A program made the translations under genes and the position numbers. Source: Polychytrium aggregatum (Eukaryota > Chytridiomycota > Chytridiomycetes > Polychytriales). From it: a stretch of DNA of 64,000 nucleotides. The stretch covers positions 558,001-622,000 of the forward strand of contig NW_026516206.1 of NCBI RefSeq assembly GCF_025602895.1, given 5' to 3'. Of the stretch, positions 38,474 through 50,551 are shown piece by piece; within the stretch, counting starts at the first letter, position 1, and every line of letters begins with the position of its first letter. A model generated the notes under the pieces. That model was not told the origin of the DNA. It searched no databases and saw only the letters and a program-made list of their open reading frames with translations.

Positions 38474-39217
38474 TGCTCTGGAGGATCTGATCATTTTGAA
38501 TGGAAGCGGGAGGCAAAAGCAGGGTCGATGGACAGCGGTTGTTTGAACGATATCTGCGACAGCGCCGTGAGCCCTCCAGTGTTGATGGCTCGGCGGAACT
38601 GGGCTTGTGCGTTGCGATCGCTGTTGACGCCCGGATGATGCCGATGATGCCGAGTGCGCGGTGCCGACAAGCCCCGAACAGGAGCAACAGCGCAACAATC
38701 GCCAGGGCAAGCCACCCGGTCTGATCCCCGGCCGCATCGATAGCGACGTCAACGGGGCGGATCCATCGCCGTCCGGAGCAGCCGCAACAGGGAACCAGGA
38801 TGCTCAGCGCTCTTTCAAGAGCAGTGATATCAGGGAACTCCAGCGGTTGGTATGTGCGAATTGAATGGTGTTCTGGCTTAATACTGTCAACTGATCTGGC
38901 TGAGTGCTGTTATCGGCATCCGAGCCCCAACACACCATCCGTTCACTGGGCCCTCCAGCAATATCGCCCTTTGCCCTGCGTCCTGCTCCCTGACTCCAGG
39001 TGTGTCCTCTTGCCCCGATATGCAGCGACAGCATCCGCAGCGACTCGTCATGCCCACTCACTCCGTGCATCTCCATGTTCACACGGAACATACCCAGGGG
39101 GATGACGACCTACTCGATCGTTGTTGACCGAGTATGATAGAGCACGCTGATATATAGGCTAGCTGCCCTCAGTCCTCAGTCCTCAGTCCTCAGTCCTCAG
39201 TCCTCAGTCCTCAGTCC
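38474..39217. other. Spacer between two minus-strand genes
   Basis: Rhodanese promoter region and 3' flank of the upstream unknown gene. Shadow ORFs only. Its end is filled by the heptamer repeat below. Confidence 0.4.
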
Positions 39218-39233
39218 TCAGTCCTCAGTCCTC
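39167..39233. repeat. Heptamer minisatellite (CCTCAGT)n spanning a stop codon
   Basis: About nine and a half perfect copies. The predicted stop codon of the 39218-40554 gene lies inside the array, so the last residues (RTED) are coded by repeat units. Confidence 0.9.
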
Positions 39234-40554
39234 GTCACTCTGTCGACGATGCCGACCTTCCGCCGCTTTCGCCACAGAGTGCACCAGGCCCAGCAGCCGT
39301 AGTGCCCGGCTTCTTGCGGAGGGACCTTGCCCTCGACCGGCGCTGTCGTTCCGGCATCCTCTGGGGCCACCTTTTTCAGGTTGGCCTTGAACCGTTGGGC
39401 CTGTTGCAGCCGCATGCTTAGCGAGCGGTGAACCTCCAGGATGTCTTGCTTGGGCGGAACAGCCGACAGATTTATGGCGCTCGACACGGGCGAGAGCTGG
39501 CTGTCGGCGAGGTCCTGCTGGAGTGTCATGAGCTTTTCAAGCAGCGCCTGTTCGATCTCGCTTTGGTTCATGTTCTTGCTCCGCGAGGAGGTCGAGTGGT
39601 GGGGCAGCGTGAAGCTGTCGGGAATATTGATGAGCGGAGTGACCGAATCCAGGAGTTCGTCTGGATGCAGGCCCGGCCAGAACAGCAGCGAGATGAGTGG
39701 TACTGCGATACGGTGTGCCGATAGAATACGGCATGGAGTTGCTTCTCGATCCCGGTCGCCAGGAGTCAGGAGCACCCGCAAGCACTGTCATCAGCACAGG
39801 CACCCCATGCAGCAGTTGCCCAGGTACCTGAGAATGTTGGCGACATGACCCGGTCTGGTGGTGGTGGTACTTTACATGCCAAATCCTGCTCGATCTTGAG
39901 CGGAACATCGAACGACTCGCGAGACACATTGATGCAGGCCTCCGAGGCCATTGGAGTGTCGAGCGACCCGGTTGAGGTACTTGACATCCGGCGACTCTCG
40001 GGAGTGAGATACTTGCTTTCGGCCGGGCTGCTTTGAGAGGGACTGGACGGGCCCACGATCCCAGAGTTGTTCGCACTCTTTGGACGCCGCTTCTGCGATT
40101 CAGGAAACAGGAGAGACTGTCGCCTGGTGGTATCCGAGGCTCGCCGCGTCACAATACGTTCGTCCGTCGGTGGTGTCCCTGGATCGCTGCTGTTGCTTGC
40201 GAAGCTCGTCTGACTCGCCAGCGGACTCGAGCCTCTCCGGGGTGTCCTTTCGCTTGACACAGAAAGCAATCGGGACGACTGTGCCTTTTGCAGATTCTCA
40301 TCATAGCTCCGCGAGTGCCTTGGCGAGTCTGCTCCTCCAGCAGACGGCGGAGCTGGCGGCATCGACACCCGGTTCTGCGCCGGATATCCTTCCGCCGAGT
40401 TTTTGCGCGGCCGATGTGGGGCATCGACGCTCGCTTTTGGCAGTGACTCGTTGCTGGATGGAAGCGGCGGGGATGACTTGACCGATTTCGGCGCCCCATA
40501 TGTCCCCGATGTTGCGAATGCGCCTCGTTGCCTTGCAGAAATGGGTCGGTCCAT
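39218..40554 (-). CDS. Ser-rich protein of unknown function
   Basis: Two exons, 40554-39876 (donor gtaaag, phase 1) and 39660-39218; 373 aa. The first exon codes for a Ser/Pro/Arg-rich, probably disordered region (MDRPISARQRG onward). The second has an ordered-looking amphipathic part, NQSEIEQALLEKLMTLQQDL and QDILEVHRSLSMRLQQAQRF, likely helical or coiled coil, ending with a basic C-terminus. No family recognised. The stop codon falls in a heptamer repeat. It shares a ~970-bp divergent promoter with the gene at 41524. Confidence 0.6.
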
Positions 40555-41523
40555 CTATTGGCATTACTCTCCAGAGAGAAAGTAGCGGGGCTGAAAGAAA
40601 GAATGAGGGAGCCCGCAATGCAGCTGGATATAGAAGCCAACAGTGGCTCTGCGTCAGTTTGAATGTTTTGTAGATTGCTCTCGAGGACTGCGTCTGCCTC
40701 GGTGCTTGGCTACAGCCTGGGGCTTGCAGAATCCAGCTCGGGTGCTGGATTCGTCCGAGCGTGGTGGAAAGAATAGGGCTATGCGAGCTGGAACCGACCT
40801 GGCCGATGCTCGATGCCCAATCTGCGAGGAATATAGCGGTACCCCCACGCCCTGCTCCACTCGCTGGCTGCTTGGATTCAACCAGATTCAATTCTGCTGG
40901 CTCGGAGTGCATATTGGGGCCTCCGTCAGTGTTGGTCTGTTCAGTTCAGCGAGTTGGCCAGGTCGCAATCGGAACACACTGCGCTGAATAGCACTGGCAG
41001 AGCGGCGATGAATCGGACCGAGCTGGACCGGGCTGGACCGAGGTCAATGGGACTGACTCGATTGGCTCACTTCTCAGACCGCTTGCCTGTTGCTGTCACT
41101 GCGCCAGCGAGACAAGTCCTGATCCGAATCGTGTGATTGATTCTGGGTCGCACTGGTCATTATCCACATTTGATCGGGCAATAGAGTGAATGGCCGGGGT
41201 CGGCCTAGCTGCGGAAAGTATCCGCTTGGGCTACTCCGTCCTCCCCATTCCCCGTCGAAAGCCTCCTCTCTCGGCATCTTGCCTGCCTGTCCGCTCCACA
41301 CCTTCACGGAGCCATCACCTTCGCCGATTAGTTTCTATTTCACCCGGAGCCGCCCGTCTTCGGACCCTCAGCATCAGTGCAGCTCAAGCTTGCTCCGTAC
41401 CACCCACCGACAAGTGCCCAAGTTATCAAGTCCCTGCTTACTCGCAGCATCCCTCCTCAGCCTGGCTGTTCGATTCCCATTTCCAATACCCCCCCTATCA
41501 GTAGACGCTCCGCTCTACCCACG
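40555..41523. other. Divergent promoter region
   Basis: Between start codons of two unrecognised genes. No TATA box or repeat; a pyrimidine-rich stretch precedes the plus-strand gene. Confidence 0.4.
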
Positions 41524-42979
41524 ATGCAGGACAACGAGTGCACCCATCCCTCCTCACTACCGCAAGAGTCTGAACATGAGTTCCGACCCCGATTCTACTC
41601 GAGTCCAGCTGGCCTTGGCATTAAAAAGTCACTTGCATCGGTACTCGAGGAAGACGAAGAAGGCGACTTTGACAGCAGCGGCGAGTTTCGGCCATGTTCG
41701 CTCTCCGGCTCTATAGTGGCCAAGCCCGACACATCCTTGGAGCTCAAGTATCTGGCTCGCAAGTACAAAATGGAGCGAAGATCCCTGGACCTGTGGGCTG
41801 CTTCCCACGCTCTCGGCAGCGGCACTCAGGGACCCGAAACGGACGACGCCGGTCCCAGTAAAAACGAGCCTCTCTGCTCCGAGGGCGATGGGGACGACGA
41901 CTCGGAGGACTTGAGGCAGCTGAACCAGCGGCTGAAGGAGTGCTCCGATGGCTTCGAGCTTGAAGACGAAAGTCCCCTCTGGAAGAAGAAGAGCGCGTTT
42001 GAAGAGGGCTTTGGGGTCGATTTCGCCGCCCTGGACCATCCCCACCGACAACAGCGACTGGTGGATGGCGACATCTTCCCATTCCCTGAGACAATCATTC
42101 GCGAGCCCATCGAAGTACGTTGTGTCTGCCGCTGTGTCGTTGTGTCGTTGTGTCATCGATGGCAATTCTGGCTGCTGCGACTTGGCGATTGGTTCTCACG
42201 AACACCAGCATCTTGTACAGCTTGATACTGGTCGTGGCTGCATCAGCCAGCCCAGTGCACTGTGCTCTATGGATTGCTCACCAATGCTCATCAATGCTCA
42301 CCAATGCTCACCAATGCTCCTTCCATAACAGAATGTGAACAAGCGCTGGATGGAGAGCATGGAAGACATCCCTCAAAGCGAGCGCGATGTCCCCGAGACC
42401 GCCGCCCATGCTCACCATGTTTCGTTTGCCGAGCGAGTGTCGGCCGAATGCAAGGGCACCATCCTCAGCGAGAAAGCGACTCTTATCCAAAGCCCTGGCG
42501 CGCCCGATCCTCAGTCGCTGCCGGACGAATCAGCGGTCCCTGTAAAGTACTCGGTGGATCTATCGCACCTGAGCCTGGATAGCGGATATGAGTCCCGGCG
42601 TGAGTCGCTCATGAAGCAGATCCGACTCTCGTCCGGCCGGCCGTCAATGGCATCGACCGTCAACCGATCCATGTCGGTGGCCACGGCCTGCAACGAGAAG
42701 TCGCCGTGTGTCATCAAACTGGCCCCTCCCAGTGTCCTTCCCACAGACACATGGGCAAAGAACCAACAGGCTCTCGGCGAGATTAGCGAGACTCGCGCGC
42801 GGCTGGAGCGCCTTGGAATGTATCCCCCGAAAGTCTCTACGACCGATTCGTGGGTCGTCCGTGCGCTCGAGCGAGTCGTGGGTCGGCTCTCCAGAAAGAG
42901 GCTGTTCTTGGACTTTTCAGTCAACAACCCGACAAACCGCAAGAAAAGCCACGAGGATGTCGATATCTCCGCGGCCTAG
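41524..42979 (+). CDS. Acidic protein of unknown function
   Basis: Two exons, 41524-42114 and 42332-42979, phase 0 (donor gtacgt, acceptor taacag); 412 aa. The N-terminal half is strongly acidic (VLEEDEEGDFDSS, EGDGDDDSEDLRQLNQRLKE) with a hydrophobic/charged LELKYLARKYKMERRSLDLW segment. The second half has HHVSFAERVS, DLSHLSLDSGYESRRESL and TRARLERLGMYPPK. The C-terminus is basic (RKRLFLDFSVN, NRKKSHEDVD). The motif VSFAERV resembles an RVxF-type PP1-docking site, but this is only a short match. No family recognised. The intron holds four near-copies of TCACCAATGC (42280-42318). Confidence 0.65.
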
Positions 42980-44466
42980 GTGGGTGCCCCCTATGGACTC
43001 TTGTGGGCTGGGTCGTGGGTCCGCACTGGATGATGCAAGTACAGACGGGCACTTTGGGTTGGGCCACGACAGCAGCGACCAGCATGGCGCGCAAAGGTGG
43101 CTTTAGCCGGCTGCCGAGGCCGCCATGCGGTACTGGCCAAGTCACCCATGTCGCCCATGTCGCCCTGGTCGAGAGTGCCGTTAGAGCAGAAGCCAGAGGC
43201 TCATGTTTTGGTTTCAACAACGGCAGTTGCTTCAGACGCATGCGACTCGTCTCGCCGCCATGAGTCTCACCGTGCTGCTCGTTTCCACTCCCACCAGACA
43301 CACCAACGGTGTTCCGACAAGCGCTATCCTGCGCCGCTGCGCTTCTGTTGTTCTGCTTCACCCCGTATCTGTCTTGAACCAAGACTATGAATATCACCAC
43401 TAGCTCCGCCCATTTGCGCCTCAGCATTTCTGATCGGTGAGCGGGGGATTCAGCAAGCTTCGGTCATCGTGGTTGAATCAGGATTGTCGGGCGCTCAAGC
43501 TGTCTGCCGCATGGTCCGAGCGGATTGACCGGGACCAAACCTTCCCGTTCCCGCTCTCCTGCTCAGCACTGGATCCGAGCGGTGCTCGTGCAGCAGAGCC
43601 CGCGCGAATCCCTGCGTTCTCAGTGGCAAGCATGCCGCCTCTGATTCGGCAATTGCCTCCCCACCCCAACTGCTGAGGTCATCCACGAGGCTGCCAGCTC
43701 AACGACATTGTCGACATACCCGCGCATTCAATCAGGCCACTTGCACGGATCGGCAGCCCTGCACGACATCCTGTGTTTTCCCGATACTCCCGCCAATTTG
43801 CAGTAAAGGGAACTACGCGCTGGCGAATTGTTGCTCATAGATAGATCCGACGGCGAGTCATCCCCTGACGGCGGGGCTCGGCCCGGCCGTGCTCTCTCCA
43901 ATCACAAGTGGCCCCGCTCAGTTTCGCCGATTCGTATTGCCCAGAGCAATTTTCCCTGGCCACCGCGGAGAGTCGGTCCTTGCCTTCGAAATACTGATCG
44001 AGTACGGTTGAAAAGCCGCGTCCAGGCTCCGGTTGGCTTTCCAGACCCCTTTGCGCATCGGACGACAAGAGCACCAGAAGCGACGTCTCTCCTCCAGCCT
44101 CGTGCACCAACCTTGCTCCTGTTTCACATCCGCAGCTCGATCCCTGCGCGGTGTGTATCTGCATCAGATCCCAATCGTCGGCGCAGGTGTTTCTGTGGAG
44201 AGTGTCGGAGGAGGGGAGCAAAGGGAACGGCTGTGGATGATGCTGTGGGAATGGAGGATGACCAGAGCGACGACGGCACGGTAGTCGCCAGACCAATTGC
44301 ATGTGCACATGTTGAATTGCATTCAGCGATTCTGACCCACTTTCTCTCGCTGGCTATTGTCCCAATGGCGTGGTGTCGCTGTTGCCCAAATAGACTTCTC
44401 CGCGGTCATTACCTGCAGCACCTCCGTCAAGATCCAGCCCGACGGGACAACCGGGCCCCACAAAAG
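42980..44466. other. Intergenic region
   Basis: 1.5 kb with only short shadow ORFs and a small GTCGCCCAT-type repeat near 43142-43165. It should contain the promoter of the Zn2Cys6 gene. Nothing else recognised. Confidence 0.4.
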
Positions 44467-45887
44467 ATGGCCACATTCAATCCCGACGATGACCTCCGGC
44501 TCTATCCTCTCGCCGGCGATACATACTCCAAAAACATTCGGCCAACCCTTCCGCCATTATCGATCCTCTTGAGCCGTGTTCCCCCGCCACCGGCCCGGCG
44601 GCCATCCACAGCGCCGTCGCTGCTTCATACCTTGAGCGATCAATCTCTACCGCGGCCACGCCCGTCGAGCGAGCAGAAATCCTACCTCATCCACAGCGCA
44701 AGCGCATACAATGCAAGTTTCCCATCATAGCCCTCGCCGATATCCGCTGTCGACTTGGTTTGGCTGGTCTTTGCTCTACCGTTCGTTTCCATGGCTTGCT
44801 TTCCGCGGAGCCACCTGATAACACGGCCCCGAATCACGAAACTCGGAATCCCATTCTGACCCGAGGTGGGTGGTGTTCAGGGTCCTGGCTTCTCATACAG
44901 GCACCGAAACGACTTTGATTCCGAGTCTTCATCATCTTCTCGCGAAGATCCGTTCTACCCTAGCACACAGCACCGTGAGACTCTGGTACGGAGCCTCGCT
45001 TTCGTCGCGCCGTTATGGACGAGGAGCAAACCGAATCTGGCGCAAATTTCTGTGAACACCTGCGCTTGCGGGTGTGCCAGATATCCCTCTGCATACTTAT
45101 GCCCCAAGCATCTCCATGCATATGATGATCACAGCGCCGGTACAGCGCCGACTGCGAGCCAATTTCGCATGGCGGCCTCAGCGGTCCATCACGCGGAGAC
45201 ACCAGAAACGGTCCTCCTTCCGACCATTGCGACGATAAAGCCCGCGATTCCCCGAGAGGAGAACCACCTCAAACGGGACTCAGCCCGAGTGTAGCCATCA
45301 AGCGAACTCGCAAGCTTGTGCGCTCGAAGCTCTATGTGCATCGGGCATGTGTGAGCTGCAAAAACTCACACGTGGCTTGCGATATTGAACGGCCTTGCCA
45401 TGTAAGCCAGAGCGATTCGCCGCGCCGATCCACAGATCCAGCCGGCTCGCATGCAGAGGAGCCGCTGGCGGGATGGACGGAAGGCTATGTCGTCGTGGGA
45501 GTACTCAGTCTATCGGGTATATCAGCCGCAACGGCTCACGATGGCGGACTGGAGGTCGAAATCTGGCTCACCACGGCGACGTCTCCATCGTTCTCTTAGC
45601 GATGCATCCGGCTGGGAAAGGCCGACAGCTGCGTTGATGCCGAACGCAAGAAACGGGGCCGCCCAACGACAATTGCACTCAAGTCACAGATGGCCACATC
45701 GCTCAGCCGCATCGGCTCCTCTGCCGAAACTCGCTCTACTGGTGGCGCTCGGCCATTTGTCGGGATGCAGCGCGTCCCCAACATCGGGGCTGGCCCATAT
45801 CCGATGGTCGGTGGTGCGCATGCATCGGGGCGGATAAGTGGTGCAGCGCCACATGGACCAGCACAGAGGTACCCGCTATATGAATAG
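44467..45887 (+). CDS. Zn2Cys6 (GAL4-type) transcription factor; 5' exons uncertain
   Basis: The DNA-binding domain is certain: an exon ending at 45401 and one from 45600-45887 join in phase 0 to give C-x2-C-x6-C-x5-C-x2-C-x8-C (RACVSCKNSHVAC, DIERPC, HRC, ADSC), followed by VDAERKKRGRP, a common basic extension. Upstream of the cluster is KRTRKLVRSKL. The protein ends PAQRYPLYE; it is short and lacks the usual middle homology region, so it may be a small regulator. Upstream, 44467-44712 (MATFNPDDDLRLYPL onward) and 44881-44974 look like coding exons; the first junction fits only with a GC donor (AAT then gcaagt). The join between 44974 and the zinc-cluster exon (which may start at 45135) is not resolved. 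Confidence 0.7.
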
Positions 45888-46154
45888 TGTTGTGTCTGTC
45901 GCAAGCCTTTTCAAAGATTCAACAGGTTCTCCGGCACAGTTCCACCAAGCAACCGTGCCACGCCGGGCTTGCTCGACGTTGCTGCTGTTGCCACTCAATC
46001 GAATAAACCCGCAGTTCATCTACTCAACTGGCTGTTGTGTTCGACAGGGCAGAGTGGCGCTGAGTAGCCTGTCGAGCGGCATTGGTGTGGTAGTTCAATA
46101 AAGCGTTTTGTTTGATCGTCGGCGATATGCTGCCTGTCAGGTGCATGTGTATTA

Positions 46155-46462
46155 CAGGCAATCCAATAAAAAACGGGACACCCGGGTTTTTGACCATTCA
46201 TCGAATATTTTGTTACCCAATGCTATCGCGCGCTGGCCATGACCATTCGCCGGACAGTGTGGAATCGCGACGGCAATGCGGCGCGCAACATGATCACAGT
46301 ATGCAGGTCGATTGTGGAGACCGGAGGGCGACCGGTGGTCTTCACTCGGAGGCTGCCAAAGTGATCTGTTTTATTTCTTATGGCTTTGCTTGACGCAAGC
46401 ATACCACATACTACATGTTCATGGAAACGGCTATATTGTCCCGTTTTTTTCTGAATAAAGTG
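46155..46462 (+). mobile_element. Short non-autonomous Fanzor-derived element (copy 2)
   Basis: 308 bp between TA dinucleotides (46153-46154, 46463-46464). Same ends and same internal deletion junction as copy 1, with only scattered substitutions (for example GAC to GGC at the RuvC-III Asp codon in the tail ORF). The 41-codon tail ORF (46239-46364) is still open. It lies about 270 bp after the stop of the Zn2Cys6 gene, in the same orientation. Confidence 0.85.
46365..46462 (+). ncRNA. Candidate Fanzor guide-RNA scaffold (copy 2)
   Basis: Counterpart of 5942-6038: the same stem GGCTT/AAGC and the same 22-nt core next to the right end. Confidence 0.35.
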
Positions 46463-46594
46463 TACACAGACACAGAGTGTATGCGACTGACATGTACGAG
46501 TGCGGGTGCGGGGAAAGTCGGCAATCTCTATATCATAGGTGGAAACGGTGGATGTTGGCCGGGCTGGCAGCGGCGGCGGCGGTAGTGGTGGTGC

Positions 46595-49060
46595 TCAGAG
46601 CGTTTCCTGTGTGGACTTGGCTGCCTCCTCTGTTCTCTTGACTTTGCATTTGCTCGCGGCCAACCCAAGGACAAGGACTGTGGCGATGGACATGCAGGCT
46701 CCGCCAAAGAGCATGGCAGGAATAAAGTTGATCGTGGTGGAGCCATCCGAGTTGTGCGTGGTGCAGCGATCGATGATGAGGCCGGCCAAAGGAGATCCGA
46801 TCAGGTTTCCAACCATGAAGCTCTACACAACAGAATAGACAAGCAATATGAGCATTCAGTGCAATATGGGCACTTGGTGCAACCTGCATCCGGGCTGTAT
46901 CCAGTCGGATTCTCAAAGCAAACCGGCCACGCTGCTTACGGAATAGAGCATGCCGTTGATGGAGGCAATGTTCTTTGTCTTGAAGAGCTCGGCGATGACT
47001 GGGAGGAGAGGAAGCATTGATCGGGGGCGAGTCAGTGGATGCAAAGGTGCGAGTCTGTGACTGTGGATCGCGTTGGTTTCAATACTTACCAGTTGGGAAC
47101 AAGCTGATGAAGCCGCCGATGAAGCCTGGAGTGGAAGGAAGGAGATTGAGGCAGCCATTGTCAGAGAAGCACCCAGAGTGCATTGTAACTGCCACCTGCC
47201 AGTACTCGCAGTCCACGATCCACAGAATTGAGGCAGCAACAGCAACAGCAGCATATCGATCATACGTACTGCCAAAGATGATCGCGAATACCATCAGGGA
47301 CCAGAAGGCGGTCGAGAACGGCCATATCAACAGCACCGACAGCGACGCGGCGGTGATGGTCAGGGCCAGGGTGTTCATGTGGCCGAAACGATCAGCCAAG
47401 TATCCCCAGAGGAGGCGACCGACAGCCGAGGCACCGTTCAAGATGCCGACAAGCAGGGCAGCATTGTCGGTCGAGATGCCGTAGTACACAGCATAGGCTG
47501 TAGAGTGCAACGAGATGGCATCAGCACAGGCATGAGATATGTACGATCCGGACGGCGATATGCTGGCAGTCGACACAGATGGAGTCGCTCAGCCACGATA
47601 CTTACACGACAGGAAGAAGAACGGGATGAAGTAGCCAAAGGTGTTGAAGAAGGCGATGACATAGAGACAAGTAAAGTCCCAGATCCTGAACATGCCAAAG
47701 TCGATCGCGGCTGCACGCTGATGGGAGTGGAAGAGGGAGATCGATCAGAGCCCATGGCAGGCTGAACAAGCGCCGAGAATGCGACCAGTGCCATTCGCAA
47801 CAGGGCTCTGGATGCAAACATACCTTGGATGCCACACGAGTCTTGTAGAACAACGCTGCGACAACCGTGGCTGCCAGATGCAAAGTGGCCGAGTCAGCAA
47901 GGTCGGCGAAGAGCCATGTCAGTGTCAGTGTCAAATGGAAACAGGATGGACCTGTCTCAGGCTCCAGCCCATCGAACGGCAGCATGTATCACTCATACAT
48001 ACCGACGAGACACACAATGCCGTTGATGCGGAGAGCCCAGCGCCACTCCAAGAGTCGGATGAGCAGGCGGATCAGGGGACTCAGGGCCAGGCCGCCGACG
48101 CCGCTGCCGGCGACAGCGATGCCAACGGCGATTCCACGCTTCTTTGCGAACCAGTGGGAAATGATGCTGACGGCGGGCATGTACGCAAACGAACTTCCGA
48201 TACTCGAGAGAACGGCCTGGGTCAGCCACATGTGCCATGTCTCTGTCGCAAAGGACGAAACAATGTAGCCCAGGCCGGCCATGACGCCGCCAATGACGGC
48301 GATGGGGCGATATCCGTACTTGTCAGCCAGTCTATAGACGATGGGGGTCGAGATGCAAGGTTAGGTCGACTTGACATGCGACAGGGCAGTGTCCGGAAGA
48401 GGCTCGTCTCCGCCATGGCTAGCTGTGTCAAGACTGCCATCGACCATGAACATCATGGCGCAGGTCCGACACCTGTGGACGGACATGGATGCAGACTGGA
48501 GACCTCACTCTGGTCAAAGAACCAGTTCACTCAGCCCAAGGCTGCTTGCACAGGAATCCAACATACCTTCCGGCTGGGATTGCAAAGAGAGAGAGGCCAC
48601 AGGCGCTGATCGAGCCGATAAAGGCGATCGACAGGTTGGAGGCATCTGGTTGGAAGTAGATGGTTGGTTAGATGAGCTTGGCTGGTGCAGCATCGGCCGA
48701 TTCCAGAGTCCAGGCGAGACGACCTGGAGTGCATGGTTCGCAGCTTGTTGAACCAGCCGGACAGAGCAGCCGCGCCATGCAAGACTCACTTGGAAAGATT
48801 TGCCCAGCGGTAAAGTGCTGCAGATACACGCCAAAGGCCGAGGCGCCGCCGACGATAAAGAAATGGACCCAGAAGCTGGCAATGACAGCGACCCAGCCGT
48901 ATCCGCCTTCGGGGTGTGGCTCGGGGGCCGAGACCGGGTCTACGGCGTCGACGATGACGATTTCCTCGCCGAGCTTTGGAGACTGATCGTCGTCATGCGT
49001 TTGCGTCGGCGGGTGATCGATCGTATCGATCGTTTGCGAGCTGTCGGTTGGATGAGCCAT
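46595..49060 (-). CDS. MFS monocarboxylate-type (MCT/MCH) transporter
   Basis: Nine exons, all phases closing: 49060-48790, 48645-48567, 48331-48003, 47870-47824, 47717-47606, 47497-47270, 47125-47090, 46998-46940, 46822-46595; 462 aa. After a soluble acidic N-terminus comes PEGGYGWVAVIASFWVHF, the MCT signature near TM1 (family [D/E]GGWGW). Further blocks: GVYLQHF, AGRLADKYGYRPIAVIGG (MFS A-motif region), WFAKKRGIAVGIAVAGSGVGG, TFGYFIPFFFL, GRLLWGYLADRFG (second MFS motif) and GNLIGSPLAGLIID. Fungal members (Mch) carry monocarboxylates, riboflavin or unknown substrates, so the substrate is not assigned. Twelve helices are expected, in the plasma or an internal membrane. Exons of 36-59 bp make this an easy gene to mis-annotate. 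Confidence 0.92.
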
Positions 49061-50551
49061 TGAGGCGAGACGGGCCGTCGATCAATGTGCTCCGATGCCG
49101 CTCGGGTTCTTCGGAGCTGCCGATGGTGGGTCCATAGATGCCGATCGGGACAAGTTATAAGCCCATTTCGATCGATCGATCCCGGCCATGGGAACCCTTG
49201 TGGAACCAACGTGGCTGTTGATGATCGCTGAACGACAGCAGCGCTGCGCCTGGAAGTGATGTCAACGGCAGCCCCGAGAGCGCCATGACCAAACCATGCC
49301 GATCCTGCCCGAGCCAGCTGTGTTCTGGCTATTTCATGGGCGCGTGGGGGCTTGGCTGCTGCATTGCAATGGCTGGGAAGCTGCGCGGGCGCCAGTAGAA
49401 TATGTATGAGTCTGCGACTGCCACCGGCCAGCTGCGGACAGCGCATCAACGATGACAGTGGGCGGGCTCGGCAGAGGAATATCAGCACCAACGACGGTGT
49501 CCAAGACGACATAGCCAGCCGCAGCACCCGATAAGCCGACCGAGTTGGCGCAAAGACACTCGCAGCAGCGATATGCCAAGAGCGACTGCGGTGATTCCCA
49601 ACTTGGTCATCGCCGGCGCTTCCCGGCCCAGTTGACCAAGCGCAGCGGCGATCCAGCCGCAGCACACCAGCAACTCGGTCGCTGGAGCGATTCAAGCAGT
49701 CAAGGCCGGGGAAATGGCGCCTTCCGGCTTCTGGCGCCCATTGCAGATTGCATTGCAGATCGCATTGCAGATCGCAGCATCATCAGAAGCCAGCATACCT
49801 ATCCGCATCGACGCAGATCACCTGCAACCGCATCGGTGCAGATCGTGGTCAACGCCTGCACCCATGATTCGGCGGACGGATACTGTGACCGACAGTCCGT
49901 GACCCGTCCGCCGCAGCGACGATGGCCGTCAGAGATGCGCCGCAGGAAAGCAGCAAGAGCAGAGACAAGAGCAAGAGCCCGCCAGGGCCTCGTCGACGGG
50001 CGTCGTCAGCCCCGCATGGGCTTCGGGCCAGCAATCACAGACGACATTCACCGGCGGGGTCCCCGAACACAACACAGCCGAGCATCGCATGCATACCCTT
50101 GATATCCAAACGGCTAGCGCCCGAGTAGTTAGCATCCAAACGGCTAGCGCCCATCTCGCTGTCCGAGCTGCAGTATCTCGCCGCTGCTGCTGGTACTTGG
50201 ACCGGCGGCGAGTCTTGCACTTTGCTCTCCCCTGCTCCCACCCAGCGGCCTTCCTGAGATACTGCCGTTCATCCGTTCCATGCCCTCTCCCTCCTTTTTC
50301 CCCCCGGATCCACTGACCGGGGTACCCTCCGTTGCGCCCTGCCGCCAGTATATATATCGGCGACGGTGTGCCTCCGCTCGCTCCGTTGCCTGTCGCCCCA
50401 TCGTTCTGTCGATCTGCCCTTCATCTCCACCGAGCCCTCAAAGCCTGCTCTTCCCGGTCGCTCTCGACCAGTTCTCTGCTTTCTTGATCGATCGACATAT
50501 ATAACCTGTAGTCTTTGCTTCTGGCCCTCCCAAACCCCTGATCAGCTCGGC
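49061..50551. other. Divergent intergenic region
   Basis: 1.5 kb between the MFS gene (minus) and the SH3 gene (plus). Contains GCATTGCAGATC tandem copies (49740-49782), a duplicated AACGGCTAGCGCC block (about 50108-50121 and 50137-50150) and a TATATATAT at 50349-50357. No gene recognised. Confidence 0.45.
50349..50357 (+). promoter_or_regulatory. Probable TATA box of the SH3 gene
   Basis: TATATATAT about 195 bp before the start codon at 50552. Confidence 0.5.

Noticed and set aside
50366-50551. In-frame upstream start for the SH3 protein
   Set aside because: Would begin only a few bases after the TATA box; start at 50552 leaves a normal leader.
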